Shown: positions 46,100 through 57,634, numbered from the stretch's first letter. The stretch is 64,000 nucleotides of DNA from Paragorgia papillata (GCA_035771165.1 JAWNZC010000351.1:7695501-7759500); one strand, 5' to 3'. Numbers and translations are program-made. The notes: generated by a model from the sequence alone, not told the origin.

Positions 46100-47460
46100 G
46101 CAACAGGTTTTTTTGACTCAAGATACATGACACTCGATGCGACCATACGGTATGTATATATTCTGTTGCTCACCAAAGGTGGTGCAGTGCCACAATATTT
46201 GTCCGACCCATTTTGGCGTCTTCTCATGGTAATTATTATTAATAGAAGTCATGAAATTTAACGGTTACAACAAGTTCATGCATGTATTGCATGCAGTCTA
46301 AAGTTTATCTCTTTCTCTGATTCTCCACCTAATTCAAACAATTTTCTGCTACTTTTTGGCGCCCTTCCAAAGACTTTGGGACCCTTCTGAAAATCTTTGC
46401 TGATAGAGAAGAAAGGGGAGGGGAGGGCCGAGGGGGCAGAGCCACTGGAAAACAAGATTTCGCAAATACATTCCCATGCAGGCTATATAATATATAGACC
46501 TTGTAATCGTGGCCGCCAAATTTACACTCTGACTCTGTGAAAAAATTTAAAAGAAAAATAAAGAAAACACACAAAAATACAACACGGATCTTGCTAATTC
46601 CCTACTGTATTTTTTTACAGTTCACCCACTAACAGTAGACGTTTTCAAGCCGGTTTTGCACTATAGGCGATGTTTTCGCTCGAATCGACTTTCTATTGTT
46701 AAGATTTCTAGTAAGTTACAGCCAATAGCCCATAACAATTATCGTTTACTATAACCTTGCTGATTTAAAGTGTATATGACACAAAAATGAACTGTCTTCT
46801 TGTGGTTTTTGTTTTACTTATATTTCTGTTTGTATAATGTGTACATGTCACATGTTGTGACGTACATGTGCATAATGACTTATCGGAGGTTGTAAATATT
46901 TTATGTTGTCAAACGAAATCACTTGAAATTCTACATGTTTGATATTGTGGTGTGGGGGTGGGGGACACATGCACCCACGGATTCTTTCGAATTAAGCTTG
47001 GTTTAATAATAGCAAAGATTCTAATAATAGGACAATTCAAAATAATGCCGATTTACCAATGTAATGCCCAAAACCGACTTCAACGAGAATCGAAAGAAGC
47101 AGAAATAATAAAACTACTGATTCCTGACTTGAACTCTAGTTAACATGTTTTTACCGCCGATATATATATATATTTTTTGTAAATAGTGGGCGTAAACAAT
47201 ACTATAGTAATATTTAGAAATAGCACTAATTAGCATTAGAATCCATTGACGTAGGACTTTGTAATATAATATTACTAGTATATGAATAACATACCACTCT
47301 TTAATCATTATTGTATTAGCACCTGAAGAGCTTATTAAAGTGAAAACGTTTGTGCGAAAAATGTTTTAAAGACGTGGTTTTTTATTAGTTATTTTCTTTT
47401 TGTTGTCACATAACAACTTTTTTTATATTACCTTTACTTGTGTTGAACCTCATCACTATT
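46100..47460. other. no gene supported
   Basis: Unstructured DNA. The minus frame around 46330-46450 follows an acceptor-like TTGTTTTCCAG but has no motif and no donor. Confidence 0.35.
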
Positions 47461-47461
47461 T

Positions 47462-47462
<1 letters not shown>

Positions 47463-47538
<76 letters not shown>
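47463..47538. repeat. (TA)n microsatellite
   Basis: About 75 bases of TA with one break. Confidence 0.95.
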
Positions 47539-47540
<2 letters not shown>

Positions 47541-47543
47541 ATA

Positions 47544-47629
47544 GATACAGCATGAGCAGCCGATCTGTATCTGATTTACAAGGCGAGCCGTAGTAAATCA
47601 GATACAGCTCGGCTGCGAATGCTGTATCT
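47544..47629. repeat. palindrome, GATACAGCATGAGCAGCCGA arms
   Basis: GATACAGCATGAGCAGCCGA and TCTGTATCTGATTTAC are mirrored by GTAAATCAGATACAGCTCGG and CTGCGAATGCTGTATC. TA repeats lie on the left side. Confidence 0.8.
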
Positions 47630-48433
47630 TTCTTAAAATACAAATGCATCTAAGTAATCAAGTTCACCAACTATTTTAACGATATACTCTATTTTAGCCG
47701 AGAAAATCGAAGCTAAAGTTTATGTAAATCAGGACGATTCTGTATCCGATTTACAACCTCTGCTACGGTATTCATTTCTTTTGTGTTTTCCTCATGAATT
47801 ATTAATGAGTTTTTTAAATATATATATAACTTTCTCCGATAAATCATTATGTCACAACATGCGAGATTTACATGTCAAACAAACTTAAATATGTCAAAAA
47901 CAAAGCAAAGGAACATAAAAACCTGCAGATGTTGCGTTGTCATTTAAAGACGTTCTTTCAAACAAGACAAACATAATTTTCGTGTCATAAGCACTTTAAG
48001 AAGCTTTCTCTATATAATTTCACTTGCTTGAAAGTTTGTAGATACTGTACGGTAAGAATACGCTGTAAATATATACCACCACTGAAGAAAACGTCTTTTA
48101 CAGTAAAAATCCTTTAAATTTGTTCACAGAAAATATTTAAAACTGATCCATATTTCATCTATTCATTAAAATCGTTGCTTTTTTAGATTTCCCACATGAA
48201 CTTGGCTGCAAATTCACCACAAACTAGTTCGAGTTGTCATCCAGAATAATGCTAAATAAGAAAAAAGTTAAAAAAACAAACAATATATAAGTTAGCAAAT
48301 ACAAGTTTTGCCATACATGCAGTTTTTGACATTATAAGTGGCTACAAATTTAACTCTGCGTGAAAAGATGCACACAAATCAAATCAAATCTAATCTAATC
48401 AAAACAAGACGTGACTAGACAAGACTTGCAACA

Positions 48434-48668
48434 GTGAACTGCACAACACGACACAATTCAACACGACACGACACAACACAACACAACACGACGCGACACA
48501 ACACAACACCTCTGACACGACACGACACAACTACAACACAACACAACACAACACAACACAACACAACACAACACAACACAACACAACACAACACAACACA
48601 ACACAACACGACACGACACAACACAACACAACGCAACACGACACCACACCACAAAAGACGACACAACA
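48434..48668. repeat. (ACAAC)n / ACGAC pentanucleotide array
   Basis: About 230 bases of AACAC-type pentamers with ACGAC variants. A short AATC run lies upstream and a TA run downstream. It opens long spurious frames on both strands. Confidence 0.95.
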
Positions 48669-48741
48669 ATTTAATATTCTTTCGTATATATATATATATA
48701 TTAATATATATGTTCATAAAGTAACCCTGCATGATAATTAC

Positions 48742-48907
48742 CTGCCGATGCAGTTAGCCAGCGGATTACCCCTTACGATCTTGGGGAGTCCCAAGGTCTT
48801 GAGGAGGCCCAGGGGCTCACACGCACGGTTTGGCGGGGCTTGTGTCTGTAGCGTTGCTGCTATCTTGCTGGCTTCGCTTGCTAGCCTGTTGCTCAGCTCA
48901 CGAAGAT
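48742..48907 (-). CDS. internal exon of an unrecognised spliced gene
   Basis: 166 nt between acceptor TTAACTGCCAG and donor GGCAG|GTAATT, clearly richer in GC than its surroundings. After two bases completing a codon it encodes LRELSNRLASEASKIAATLQ, then TQAPPNRACEPLGLLKTLGL, then PKIVRGNPLANCIG. The first half is amphipathic and coiled-coil-like; the second half has a Pro/Gly/Leu pattern suggesting a folded or conserved tail. Only one frame is open. It starts in phase 1 and ends in phase 2, so it cannot join directly to 57493-57603 (which ends in phase 2). If both belong to one gene, another exon lies between. I do not recognise the family. Confidence 0.6.
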
Positions 48908-48929
48908 CTGGCAGTTAACTGGCATTTAG

Positions 48930-49520
48930 ATAGTCGGAACATAATATAAGGATCAATTGAAACATACAAGAAATCAGTACACCATAATGTACTCGCTTCC
49001 AGCTATATTTTGAAGTTTACAAAACACCACAAAAATCGATGCACCGCACCATACTGCAGCATTTTTAAGCTACTGGTATTGCAAATAATTATTTTAACGT
49101 ATAAATTAAACTGTTTTAACGTACTATATATTGTTAAACCGTTTTATAACGTATATATTGTTATGCAAGATTTATTTTCAGAAAAAAAAATATGAAGGAA
49201 TTAATAGCTAAGACAGGGTTTTTAAACTCAGCACACTATATGCAAGCAACAAAAAGTAGGTTTTTCTTGTTCGTTGGCCAAAAAATGTTTAATTCAAAAA
49301 ACCCCTTAAGCTTAGTAGGTTGTTGTAAACCTTGATGAAATCTCATATTTCGGCCAAGCGGATTTCAATGACCCCGCGGCGAAAGGCACACCGCGGAAAT
49401 AGCCAAATCTTGTTGGCTGCCAAAAAAAGTAGCTGAGAAACAGTCAGTGCTACGCAGGCTACCGAAAAACGTGTTGTTGCTGCTTATCAGTAGAGAGATA
49501 CACTGTTTCGCGTGTTAGCA
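48930..49520. other. no gene supported
   Basis: No exon or defined repeat is seen. The AT-rich short frame at 49010-49195 has no motif. Confidence 0.35.
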
Positions 49521-49524
49521 CTTT

Positions 49525-49611
49525 GAGGCCTGGACCTCTCCCTGTCCTGAATAAAATCGTCTGGCGTTGGCCAGAATAAACCTTAAAGGCTCGTCGTCAG
49601 GCTTCAAAGTG
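49525..49611. repeat. AAAATCGTCTGGCGTTGGCC dispersed repeat
   Basis: CCTGAATAAAATCGTCTGGC with GTTGGCCAGAATAAA is the inverted relative of the 44088 family and of 34185. Confidence 0.65.
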
Positions 49612-49615
49612 TTAA

Positions 49616-50307
49616 GGGGGCAATACACCTGAATTATGTTTATTTACGGTGTTGATAGTTTGGTATTGAACCAAAGTATGGACAACCATATATTTTCTGA
49701 AACTACAGGAATTAAGCAATATATTAAAGGTGCTGTCCAGTCCGTTCTGCGCATGATTCGAATCTTTGTTTATGAGGACCCTCAAACATGACATTCGTAG
49801 ATAATTACATGAAGTACTCAGTGTAAACCGTTAGAAACAACATGGCAGAAAACCAAGCGACTCGGATTTCTTCTATTTCTTCTGAAAATGTTTCGTTTTG
49901 GGTACAAGTAATGAAGAGGAAGCAAGAAAAGCTTACAATCTTGAATAAGGTATCAGTATATATTTTTCTAAATGGAGATGTAAACATTAGTTTCGTACAT
50001 GCGCAGAACGGACTGGAGGGCACCTTTAAAGCTAAATTGACTTGGATTATTTACATTATAATTTACATTTGAGGCGATCGATTGTCAAAATGGCCTCACC
50101 CAGTATATGTTCTCAAAATTTTAACTCTTCAAAAACACATCACCAAGTTGCATCAAAAACATGTTTTAAAGTAGTTTAGGGGTAAACCTAAAATATGATG
50201 ATGGGAATTTGTAGAATCAAACATCCCATTTAAAGTTCAACAAAGTGAAAATTGTGAAAGAATCACAAACATTTTTCCCCCCCACAAAATTCAGGTGCAT
50301 TGCCCCC
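49616..50307. mobile_element. TTAA-flanked MITE, GGGGGCAATACACCTGAATT ends
   Basis: The left end GGGGGCAATACACCTGAATT is mirrored by AATTCAGGTGCATTGCCCCC. Both sides are flanked by TTAA, the target of piggyBac and Kolobok elements. A second internal inverted repeat is GGTGCTGTCCAGTCCGTTCT / AGAACGGACTGGAGGGCACC. Confidence 0.8.
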
Positions 50308-51161
50308 TTAAGAAGGAAAATAGTAAAATTTCTACAATATACTCGCGCGTCAAATTGTACTATATTTTAAAATTTACACAATAAATTGAGGCACAATGCA
50401 GGTTGAATTTTCAATGTTATATAATGCATAGTATACATTTAAGTTTGTGGACAATAAGGTAAAATATAAAATTAAACTTTATTTAGAGATTGGTTAAATC
50501 GATTACTTTTAAATAATACGTAATAAACGATGATATATTTATTGATAATTGGTTAATTTTTATATTTAAGCTTACCATAACGGAATGATTTTATTTTTAT
50601 TTGTATCCATAAATAGATGCTGCTTTCTTGCTACAATAATTAACAAGATAAAATCAACTTTTAAAATAAATTTGTCATGCTTCAGTTAACGATTTTTTAA
50701 ACTATATTAATTTATATATATATAGAGTTAATTATACATCATATTTCCTGATTTTGTTGACCTGGGAATATTATCTAAGAAATCGTAAGATAACCGACCA
50801 ACACGTTCTCCTGCTAGAAATACCAATAATCAATAACTGTCATTTTAACCGGAATACGAGAGAAGAATAACTACTTAATAACCGAGAGTGAGGTCTTTGC
50901 GGTAAATTATTAAACCGAGGTCTTGCTGTATTGAACGATCGAGCGATAGCGAGGTTAATACGTTCAAGGCCGAGGTTAAATATTTTACCGAACGGTCGAG
51001 CTTTTTTGGCACTTTTTATTTCAAAATCAATGTTGTATTTCTTGGTCTTCGCTTCCTTTAACTTCGTCAAAACACCAAACTACCGTTATTTTCTGCTGTT
51101 TCTTTCTCGTCTGGTCACTAGAATTTCCTTTTATAATGTTCATCGTCGTTTATTTCATTTA

Positions 51162-52610
51162 GGCCTGCGCTAAACGTCGCACAATAGATGAATTTAATTC
51201 AGACGAATTTAATTGTTTGAACTTTATTCGACGAAACTGCGACGTATAACTCGATTAAATTTGACGCACGAATTAAATTAAATTCATCTCGGCAATTAAA
51301 TTCGTCTGAGTCAGACTTAGGCCTAGGTCAAACGTCGCTCTACTCATGCGCCGAATCAAATACAATTAGATTCGACGTTGGAGCGACTGTAGAGCGACAT
51401 GGAATCAAACCTCGCTCCAGAGTCGCTCCTAATTCGGTTTTCGTAAACAAAAGGTGCATCTCTATTTTGTATTTCTCAAGCAAGTATAAATAACGCTATC
51501 ATCTCGACAGGCTTTAATCCATACATTGCACCAAATAGATTGCTCGAATTTAATAAAACTATACTATAATACTAAGTTTGATTTTAGTTTAGACGACGGG
51601 CCGCCGATATTAAATTATATACGTGACGCCTCAAGTTTCACTTTCAAATCCGCCGTCTGTTATACTTGTCAGACAGTCGTGGAAGAAGATGCTTAATAAC
51701 TTCCTAACTACGCATTGTTAAAAAATATCATGTACGTATGTTCTTAGAAATTTCATAAGCTTTCCTTTGATGCATATTTTACGTTTTTGCGTTATGTGGA
51801 ACTTTTTAAAACGTCCAAAATGTTCACACAATAATTACTTCAAACATGGGAAAGGAAATATATTTCAAAACATGGTGTGAACATTTTGGACATTGAAAAA
51901 ATTTAGACATAACGCAGGAACTTGAACTACAACTCAAATAAAACCTCATCTGATTTCTAACAACATACTTACAAGATATATTTCCACGATGCTATCTTGT
52001 TGCATAAACAACCGACACGATATAGCGTATTCGAAAATGTGGTTGACTTTGTCTTTGTTCTCCACATTCTCGTACCCAGATCTTCGTTTAGTGCCTTGCG
52101 TCAAGTATCTGCACATGCTCAGCTCTTGTTCAGCCCGAATTTTAAGGTAAAATAATTTATGCATTTAGTTCGGCGCATGAGAAGAGCGACGTTTGGCTTG
52201 GCGTCGTTCCAGTGTCGCATAATGCGACAGGTCCTGCCGCTCCAAGTGAGCTCTGCCGCACTTAATCCACTCTGCTGCACTTAATTGAATCAAACGTCGC
52301 TCTTCTGTAGCACTTAATACATCTATTTGATTCGGCGCATGAGAAGAGCGACGTTTGACCTAGGCCTTATAATGCGACGATAATGCGTGTTCGAGTTACA
52401 CAACGAATTATCGTCGCGTCCAATTAAATGTTTCTCTTCTGTCTGTCACAATTCGGCGCCATGTTTTCAAGGAATCGTTTTCAGGCTTCACGCGTCCAAG
52501 TAAACACAATTAAATTCGACTGAAACTCGACGTCGCATTACCGACGAAGTTAATTCGAATTAAATTCGTCTGAATTAAATTCGTCTATTTTGAGACATTT
52601 AGCGCAGGCC
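51162..52610. mobile_element. family A MITE (TTA target), itself interrupted
   Basis: The ends GGCCTGCGCTAAACGTC and AGACATTTAGCGCAGGCC are inverted and flanked by TTA on both sides (51159-51161, 52611-52613), a 3-bp duplication typical of PIF/Harbinger. The interior repeats GACGAATTTAATT. Family relatives are at 59153-59402 and 24245-24295. It is split by the element at 51320-52366. Confidence 0.88.
51320..52366. mobile_element. family B MITE, innermost insertion
   Basis: The ends GGCCTAGGTCAAACGTCGCT with CTACTCATGCGCCGAATCAA and the inverse TTGATTCGGCGCATGAGAAG with AGCGACGTTTGACCTAGGCC are flanked by TTA (51317-51319, 52367-52369). It is 1047 bp with only AT-rich filler inside. A second internal copy of GGCGCATGAGAAGAGCGACG lies at about 52172. 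No transposase is present. Confidence 0.88.
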
Positions 52611-53004
52611 TTATTTTCGTGGTTTTTCGGCAATAAAAGTTTCTTATTAGGATTGTTTGTTTGTTTCCATTCGTAGGGCATTAACACTTTTCATAATGCC
52701 CGCGGGCATTACGGAGAAATCTCGTCACGTCAGCAACCAATCACTGCGCGTGATTTTACCGCAAGTAATCCGTGCCATATAATAAATATACTTAAATGAT
52801 TACCTGGCCAATTTACCTGAACAATTCATTTAAGACCCATGTTTAACAATTTAGATTATTTAATAATAAATGAATACCACTTACATTTTCAAGGACGCCA
52901 ATGTGCTGTTTGGACACACACTATTCGTTTCTAGATGACACCTCTTGTGCGTAATCATTTTGCAATCTACGTTTCATTAAATTAAGACAAAACTTAAAAT
53001 TAAG

Positions 53005-54690
53005 GTCTTCGTTAAAGTTTGCTGGGTCATTTTGGTAAAGCGCTCAAAAATAAAATAGATATCGTTAGAAAGCTATTCATTTGTAGAATACAATGTTGTC
53101 TTTGATTTTGCGATAAACACAAACCAATACTAGTTGTGAATGTTTTAATTAAAACCAGAGGGCTTCACTCGGGGCGATTCAAGTAAAAAGCATTTTATTT
53201 TGTTCAAAATCTTTTTTTGTAGTTTAATTCCGAGATAAATTTCAAGCAAAACGGTGTCAGCGTCTTTTGATATGTCGAGTTTTGCTGATTTTATTGACGA
53301 AGTTGAAAATGCTGTTTTTCGACCAACATTCGGACAAAATAAGTCATAAAATCGAAACCAAGCAATAAATAAAACTAGATCCCAAGGATAGTGCAAAGTT
53401 TCTAGTCAAAGACAATAACGATTTTTGCCACGTGTAAGGACAGAGCTGCCACCCCCGCAACCTGCCAGCCCATTTTCTAAAGCAATGCCCAAGAATAAAA
53501 TAATACAAGCCAAAACTCAGACAAACAACCCAAAATAGAATCTCGAGGGATTCTTAAAGAGTCATTTTCTCTTGTGAAGAACGCAAAAAAAATTGTGCCC
53601 TTCGCTATTGTTTTCCAGTCTGTTTAATAACATCAAGATATTTTTGAACTCCTTGAAATTTTTGCATAAAAAGCTTGGCGCATCACAAGAATTGCGATAC
53701 TAATACGTATCGTGTGACGTCCAGTCGATCCAGATCAAAATTGACTAAAATCTGCCAAGTGGATGTAAAGATACATAAGTTTTTGTCGCCTTTACAAATA
53801 ACGATCGTCTGATGATTATGTTGCTAGCTTCACGTTATGTAGACTTGCGAATCGTCTGCCTAATCACGCGCTAAGTTCACGCAGGTACAGATGCATGTAG
53901 AACTTAAACATTTCATGTTTAATATATGGCCAGGGTTCTCCGTACAGTTGTTTATTGAATGCAGCTAAGCCTAGAAAGTCGTTGTTTCGAGAAGAAAATT
54001 GATCGCTCCTTTGCGTTTCTCCGCCATTATTGTATTCGCCAGTTGGAAACAAAACCACGCGTGCGCAGTGCTATTCTAATATATTCCGGGGGAAAACTTC
54101 TTTCATTCGATATAGGATTTTACGTCTTTCAAGAAATACTCATAGAATCATAGATAACATACAAACCTGTCTGCTATCGCTCTTCGGGACTTACGAGCTT
54201 TAAGCGACATAAATATTTGTTGTATATGAAAGACTGATACTAGTGTTTCACATTTGCACTGGTTTTTCAACTACGACAAGTATATGTATGTCGTTAAACC
54301 TGGTAAATTTACCCCCCCCCCGGAAAGTTAACACGCTGTATCGTGTGAATTTTCGCCACTCATCACAATACTGCAAAGTGAAACTTTGCACTAAAAACGC
54401 TGACCGTTTTTCTGGAAATGTATCTCGGAATCGAACTGCGAAATTTTTTTTTGAACAAAATGAAACGCTTTGTTCTTAAGTCGCCCGAGTGGAGTCCTCT
54501 GATTTTACTTGAAAAATTTGCAACTATTATTGGCTTGTGTTTATCGGAAAATGAAATACAACATTGTATTCTACAAATTAATAGCTTTCTAACGATATCT
54601 ATTTTATTTTTGTGGCATAAGTTCTGACGAATAGAGAGCGCTTTACCGAAATGACCCTGAAAACCTTGATGAAGACCTTACATGATTTGA
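53005..54690. mobile_element. long-inverted-repeat element, about 280-bp arms
   Basis: The left arm (about 53005-53265) and the right arm (about 54388-54690) are diverged reverse complements. Landmarks are TTCTACAAATTAATAGCTTT with CTAACGATATCTATTTTA, ACAACATTGTATTC, and GTATCTCGGAAT / ATTCCGAGATAAATTTC. The roughly 1.1 kb between holds a short minus frame at 54058-53864 that I do not recognise. A poly-C tract lies at about 54311. Confidence 0.7.
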
Positions 54691-55030
54691 TTAGAACAAC
54701 GAGAAACAAACATAGGAAAAAACCCTCAGTGCAACAGACCTGCCTAGCTAACAAATAAGCTAACAAATTAGATAATTTTGGCGGGCTAAAAATGACAAAA
54801 AGTGGCCTCGTATCGTGAATAGTTTTAGAAAGTCGATTGCAATGCATACGTAATAAAATAATAGTAAAAATAGTGTAAAATGTTACCTCGACATACATAA
54901 CCCTGTTTTCCAAAATAACCGGTCAACGGTGACTCGCAAACGCTACAGGACGGTAAACTAAAGCAAGTTGAAAAAGAATAAAGTACATCAAACCGTTGAT
55001 TAGTAGAGGGCCTTCAAAATATTACTTTTG

Positions 55031-55986
55031 ATGGCATTTTTTGTTACAAGCAGGCAACCATGCTAAATCATATCGGATAGTGTATACTTTGAAGGTGAGG
55101 GGTGTTGGCAGTCGTGATTATTGATTTATATACTAAAATTTCGAGCTTTTTGAAAGCACAATGTGATGGATGGGATATATGTAAAGCGATGCCTATTTAC
55201 GTTTGTGTATTATTTGAATTACAAATTCAGAATGCTATCCAATCAGCGTGCCTGAAGTTCTGATTATTCTAATTCGCATAGCTCACAATTATAAACAAAC
55301 AAGAAACATGGCGCAAATTCGCCTAAATACAACACTTAGAAGAACAGCCACAACAATCTGAAAACTTTTTGTTACAAGCAGGCAACCAGCATAGAAATGT
55401 AGCTTAGACATTGATCAAGATGACTAGACCGGTTGCCTTCCGTGTATCACAAGATAATACTGCTGAACCGGTGAGTTAAATGTCTAAGGATATTATGAGC
55501 AATACTATACTATAGTACAAAAGCTAAGCTTTATAACAGTAGATAGATGGCGGTATCGACAAATTACAAAAATAAAACGAAGTAATTTACGAATATGAGA
55601 CTTTCCTGTAGCTACCAGGTTTAATAAATTTCTGATTCTTGGCAAGCTTACCTTTTTGTGGCCTTTCTTCGAAGTATTATATTTAGGTGTATTCACGCCA
55701 TATTTCTTGTTTGTTTATGATTGTGAGTTATGCGAATTAGGTTAAGCAAAACTAGAGGCACGCTGATTGGATAGCATTCTGAATTTAGCTAATTCAAATA
55801 AAACACAAATGTAAATAGGCAGCACTTTACAGATATCCCATCCATCACATTGTGCTTTCAAAAAACTCTAAATTTTAGTATATAAATCAATAATTACGGC
55901 TGCCAACACCCCTCACCTTCAAAGTATACACTATCCGTTACGATTTAGCATGGTTGCCTGCTTGTAACAAAAAATGCCATCAACGG
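55031..55986. mobile_element. long-inverted-repeat element, about 310-bp arms
   Basis: GATGGCATTTTTTGTTACAA with GCAGGCAACCATGCTAAATC at the left is mirrored by GATTTAGCATGGTTGCCTGC and TTGTAACAAAAAATGCCATC at the right. Pairing extends inward through CACAATGTGATGGATGGGAT and AATTCAGAATGCTATCCAAT. A further TTTTTGTTACAAGCAGGCAA lies at 55366. Confidence 0.85.
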
Positions 55987-56059
55987 GGTTTTTGAGACAC
56001 TTTTATCGAAGTTGGCCGGCCGTCTATAGGCTCTTGAATTATATTAATGATTATATAAG

Positions 56060-56108
56060 TGATAGGATGATGATGATGATAATGATGATGATAATGATGA
56101 CGATGGCA
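56060..56108. repeat. GATGAT/AATGAT microsatellite
   Basis: Imperfect GATGATGATAAT run. Confidence 0.85.
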
Positions 56109-56194
56109 AGGACAGTAACAACAAAAGAATGACGCCAATGAGAATGATTATTACATTATCATAAACAACAACAACTGAACGGTGTTCAATAACG

Positions 56195-56668
56195 TATTAT
56201 TATATGGCACAAGTTACTTCCGTTGAAATCGTGTGTTCTCATTGGCTGAGACGCGTCACGTGCCGGTCAATAATTTTCCGTAATCGACCGGTCGATTACG
56301 GATTTTGGTAGACATGTTGTTTGCAACTAAACAATGAAAGAAAACCGCAAAAATTTGGTGAATTCAATAACCTGAGGACTAAATTATGTGTGAGTGGGAC
56401 GATGAGCAATCTGGCAGTGAGTTTTAGGATTCCGAAAGCGATGCCAACAAGAGCAACAACATTGAAAACGATGAGTCTATGTCACACGCTCGAGGTCACA
56501 CTATTGACAAGGTAATGTAAGATGTGTTGTTTCAAAATACCATATAATAAACCTCTTATTAACCTCGTCCGCTTGGTCATTACGAAAAAATATCAGACCT
56601 CGGTCTGTACTGTCAAGACCTCGGTCTGATATTTTTCCGTAATGACCGCGCTCTCGGTTAATAAGAAG
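56195..56668 (-). mobile_element. family C element, inverted copy with an exon-like insert
   Basis: The ends ATTATTATATGGCACAAGTT and CCATATAATAAAC, followed by the palindromic block AACCTCGTCCGCTTGGTCAT / AATGACCGCGCTCTCGGTTA, match the 41493 copy in inverse. On the plus strand, ATG 56386 opens MCEWDDEQSGSEF, a TAG (56425-56427), then DSESDANKSNNIENDESM, ending at an AAG|GTAATG donor. This may be a decayed first exon of the autonomous parent. Confidence 0.7.
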
Positions 56669-56697
56669 TTAAAGTTGAATTTGAGGACCATATTTTT

Positions 56698-57170
56698 AGA
56701 GCCTGTTCACATGAGGCGAGTTATCTCGGGGGTGGGGGGGGGCGGGGGGTAGGGTTATCCCTACCCCCTGAGATATCTAGATGTTAGTTTATTTGCATGT
56801 TAAAAAAGTAAACCGTTCACATGAGACCGAGATAACTCGGGGGATAGGGATAACTCGGTCTGAGTGATAGGGTAACCCTAGGGCCAGAGTAAATCCTACC
56901 TCCATGTGAACGCTTTCACCCGAGTTATCTCGGGGGGTAGGGTCAACTTCTGTATAATTACGCATGCGTACATCAACGCAGCTCTATCGTTACCCGAGAT
57001 AACTCGGGGTGAAACGTTCATATGAAATTAGAGTTATCTCGGGGGTCAGGCGGCCTCGGTAGTTGCGTTTTATCATGTAAAACAGGGTCAACTTTGACCC
57101 TACCCCTGTGTTATCCCTACCCCCCCCCCCCCCCCCCAAGATAACCCGGTCTCATGTGAACAGACTCTTA
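56698..57170. mobile_element. MITE, AGAGCCTGTTCACATGAG ends
   Basis: AGAGCCTGTTCACATGAGGC is mirrored by CTCATGTGAACAGACTCT. The interior alternates CGAGTTATCTCGGGGG and its complement, plus GGGTAGGGATAAC blocks and a poly-C tract near 57120-57136. It is related in style to 40655 and 25925. Confidence 0.8.
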
Positions 57171-57204
57171 GACGGGTTGATGTGGTTACTGTGAGTATAA
57201 AGAT

Positions 57205-57265
57205 TATCAATAAACGAAACTAAACTAAACTAAACGAAACGAACCGAAACTAAACTAAACTTAAA
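57205..57265. repeat. AACTAA/AACGA short tandem repeat
   Basis: ACGAAACTAAACTAAACTAA and variants. Confidence 0.8.
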
Positions 57266-57492
57266 GATTCTCGATGTTCCGTCAATTTACAGGAAATCGA
57301 ACTGATAAATCCGAGAAGTTAATATTTTAAATCACGGATAAAAGATGGAAACTGCACCAAAAATATTTAATGTAGCCGGTTAAAAAATATTTTTTGTCAT
57401 AAATATTGATTGCATTTCCTGTAACTATATAAATGTATATACTAATATACACCACAAAAAGTGCAAATTGCGGTTATATCACTCAGCCTTAC

Positions 57493-57603
57493 CTGCCACC
57501 AAAGTGTTTAGCAACAAATAGATGATCGTTGCAGATATGCAGTTTAGTTCCTTTGTGATCAAAAGTACCTCTCTTCGCCATTAGTGGCGGGATTTGGTGA
57601 TAC
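57493..57603 (-). CDS. unrecognised spliced gene, third recognised exon
   Basis: 111 nt between acceptor TTTGCTTTAG and donor GGCAG|GTAAGG. After one base completing a codon it encodes YHQIPPLMAKRGTFDHKGTK, then LHICNDHLFVAKHFGG, ending in phase 2. The alternating hydrophobic pattern, a CNDH motif and lack of low complexity suggest part of a folded domain, but I do not recognise it. Its phase-2 start fits the exon at 59653 if the donor TAC|GTAATC is used there. Upstream the intron is filled with the (CAAA)n array and a palindromic MITE. Confidence 0.6.
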
Positions 57604-57634
57604 CTAAAGCAAAGTAAGCACGTCATGTTTAAGT

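Larger units (their letters stand above)
50866..52787 (+). mobile_element. family C element interrupted by nested MITEs
   Basis: 50866-51161 matches the first two thirds of 41493-41982 and 52611-52787 matches the remainder, in the same orientation, block for block. For example, CATTCGTAGGGCATTAACAC and CCCGCGGGCATTACGGAGAA continue where the left part stops. The interruption is exactly the element at 51162-52610. Confidence 0.88.

Noticed and set aside
48415..48732. Long frames of repeated Cys-Val-Val-Leu or Asn-Thr-Thr-Gln
   Set aside because: They are translations of the (ACAAC)n array.
52862..52985. Minus-strand open stretch ending at AAAAT|GTAAGT
   Set aside because: A good donor, but no convincing acceptor. 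Its possible phases do not bridge the exons at 57493 and 48907.
55505..55696. Minus-strand frame ending at an AAAAAG|GTAAGC donor (TSKKGHKK)
   Set aside because: It lies in the inverted-repeat element 55031-55986. The mirrored arm shows the sequence is part of the repeat rather than an exon.
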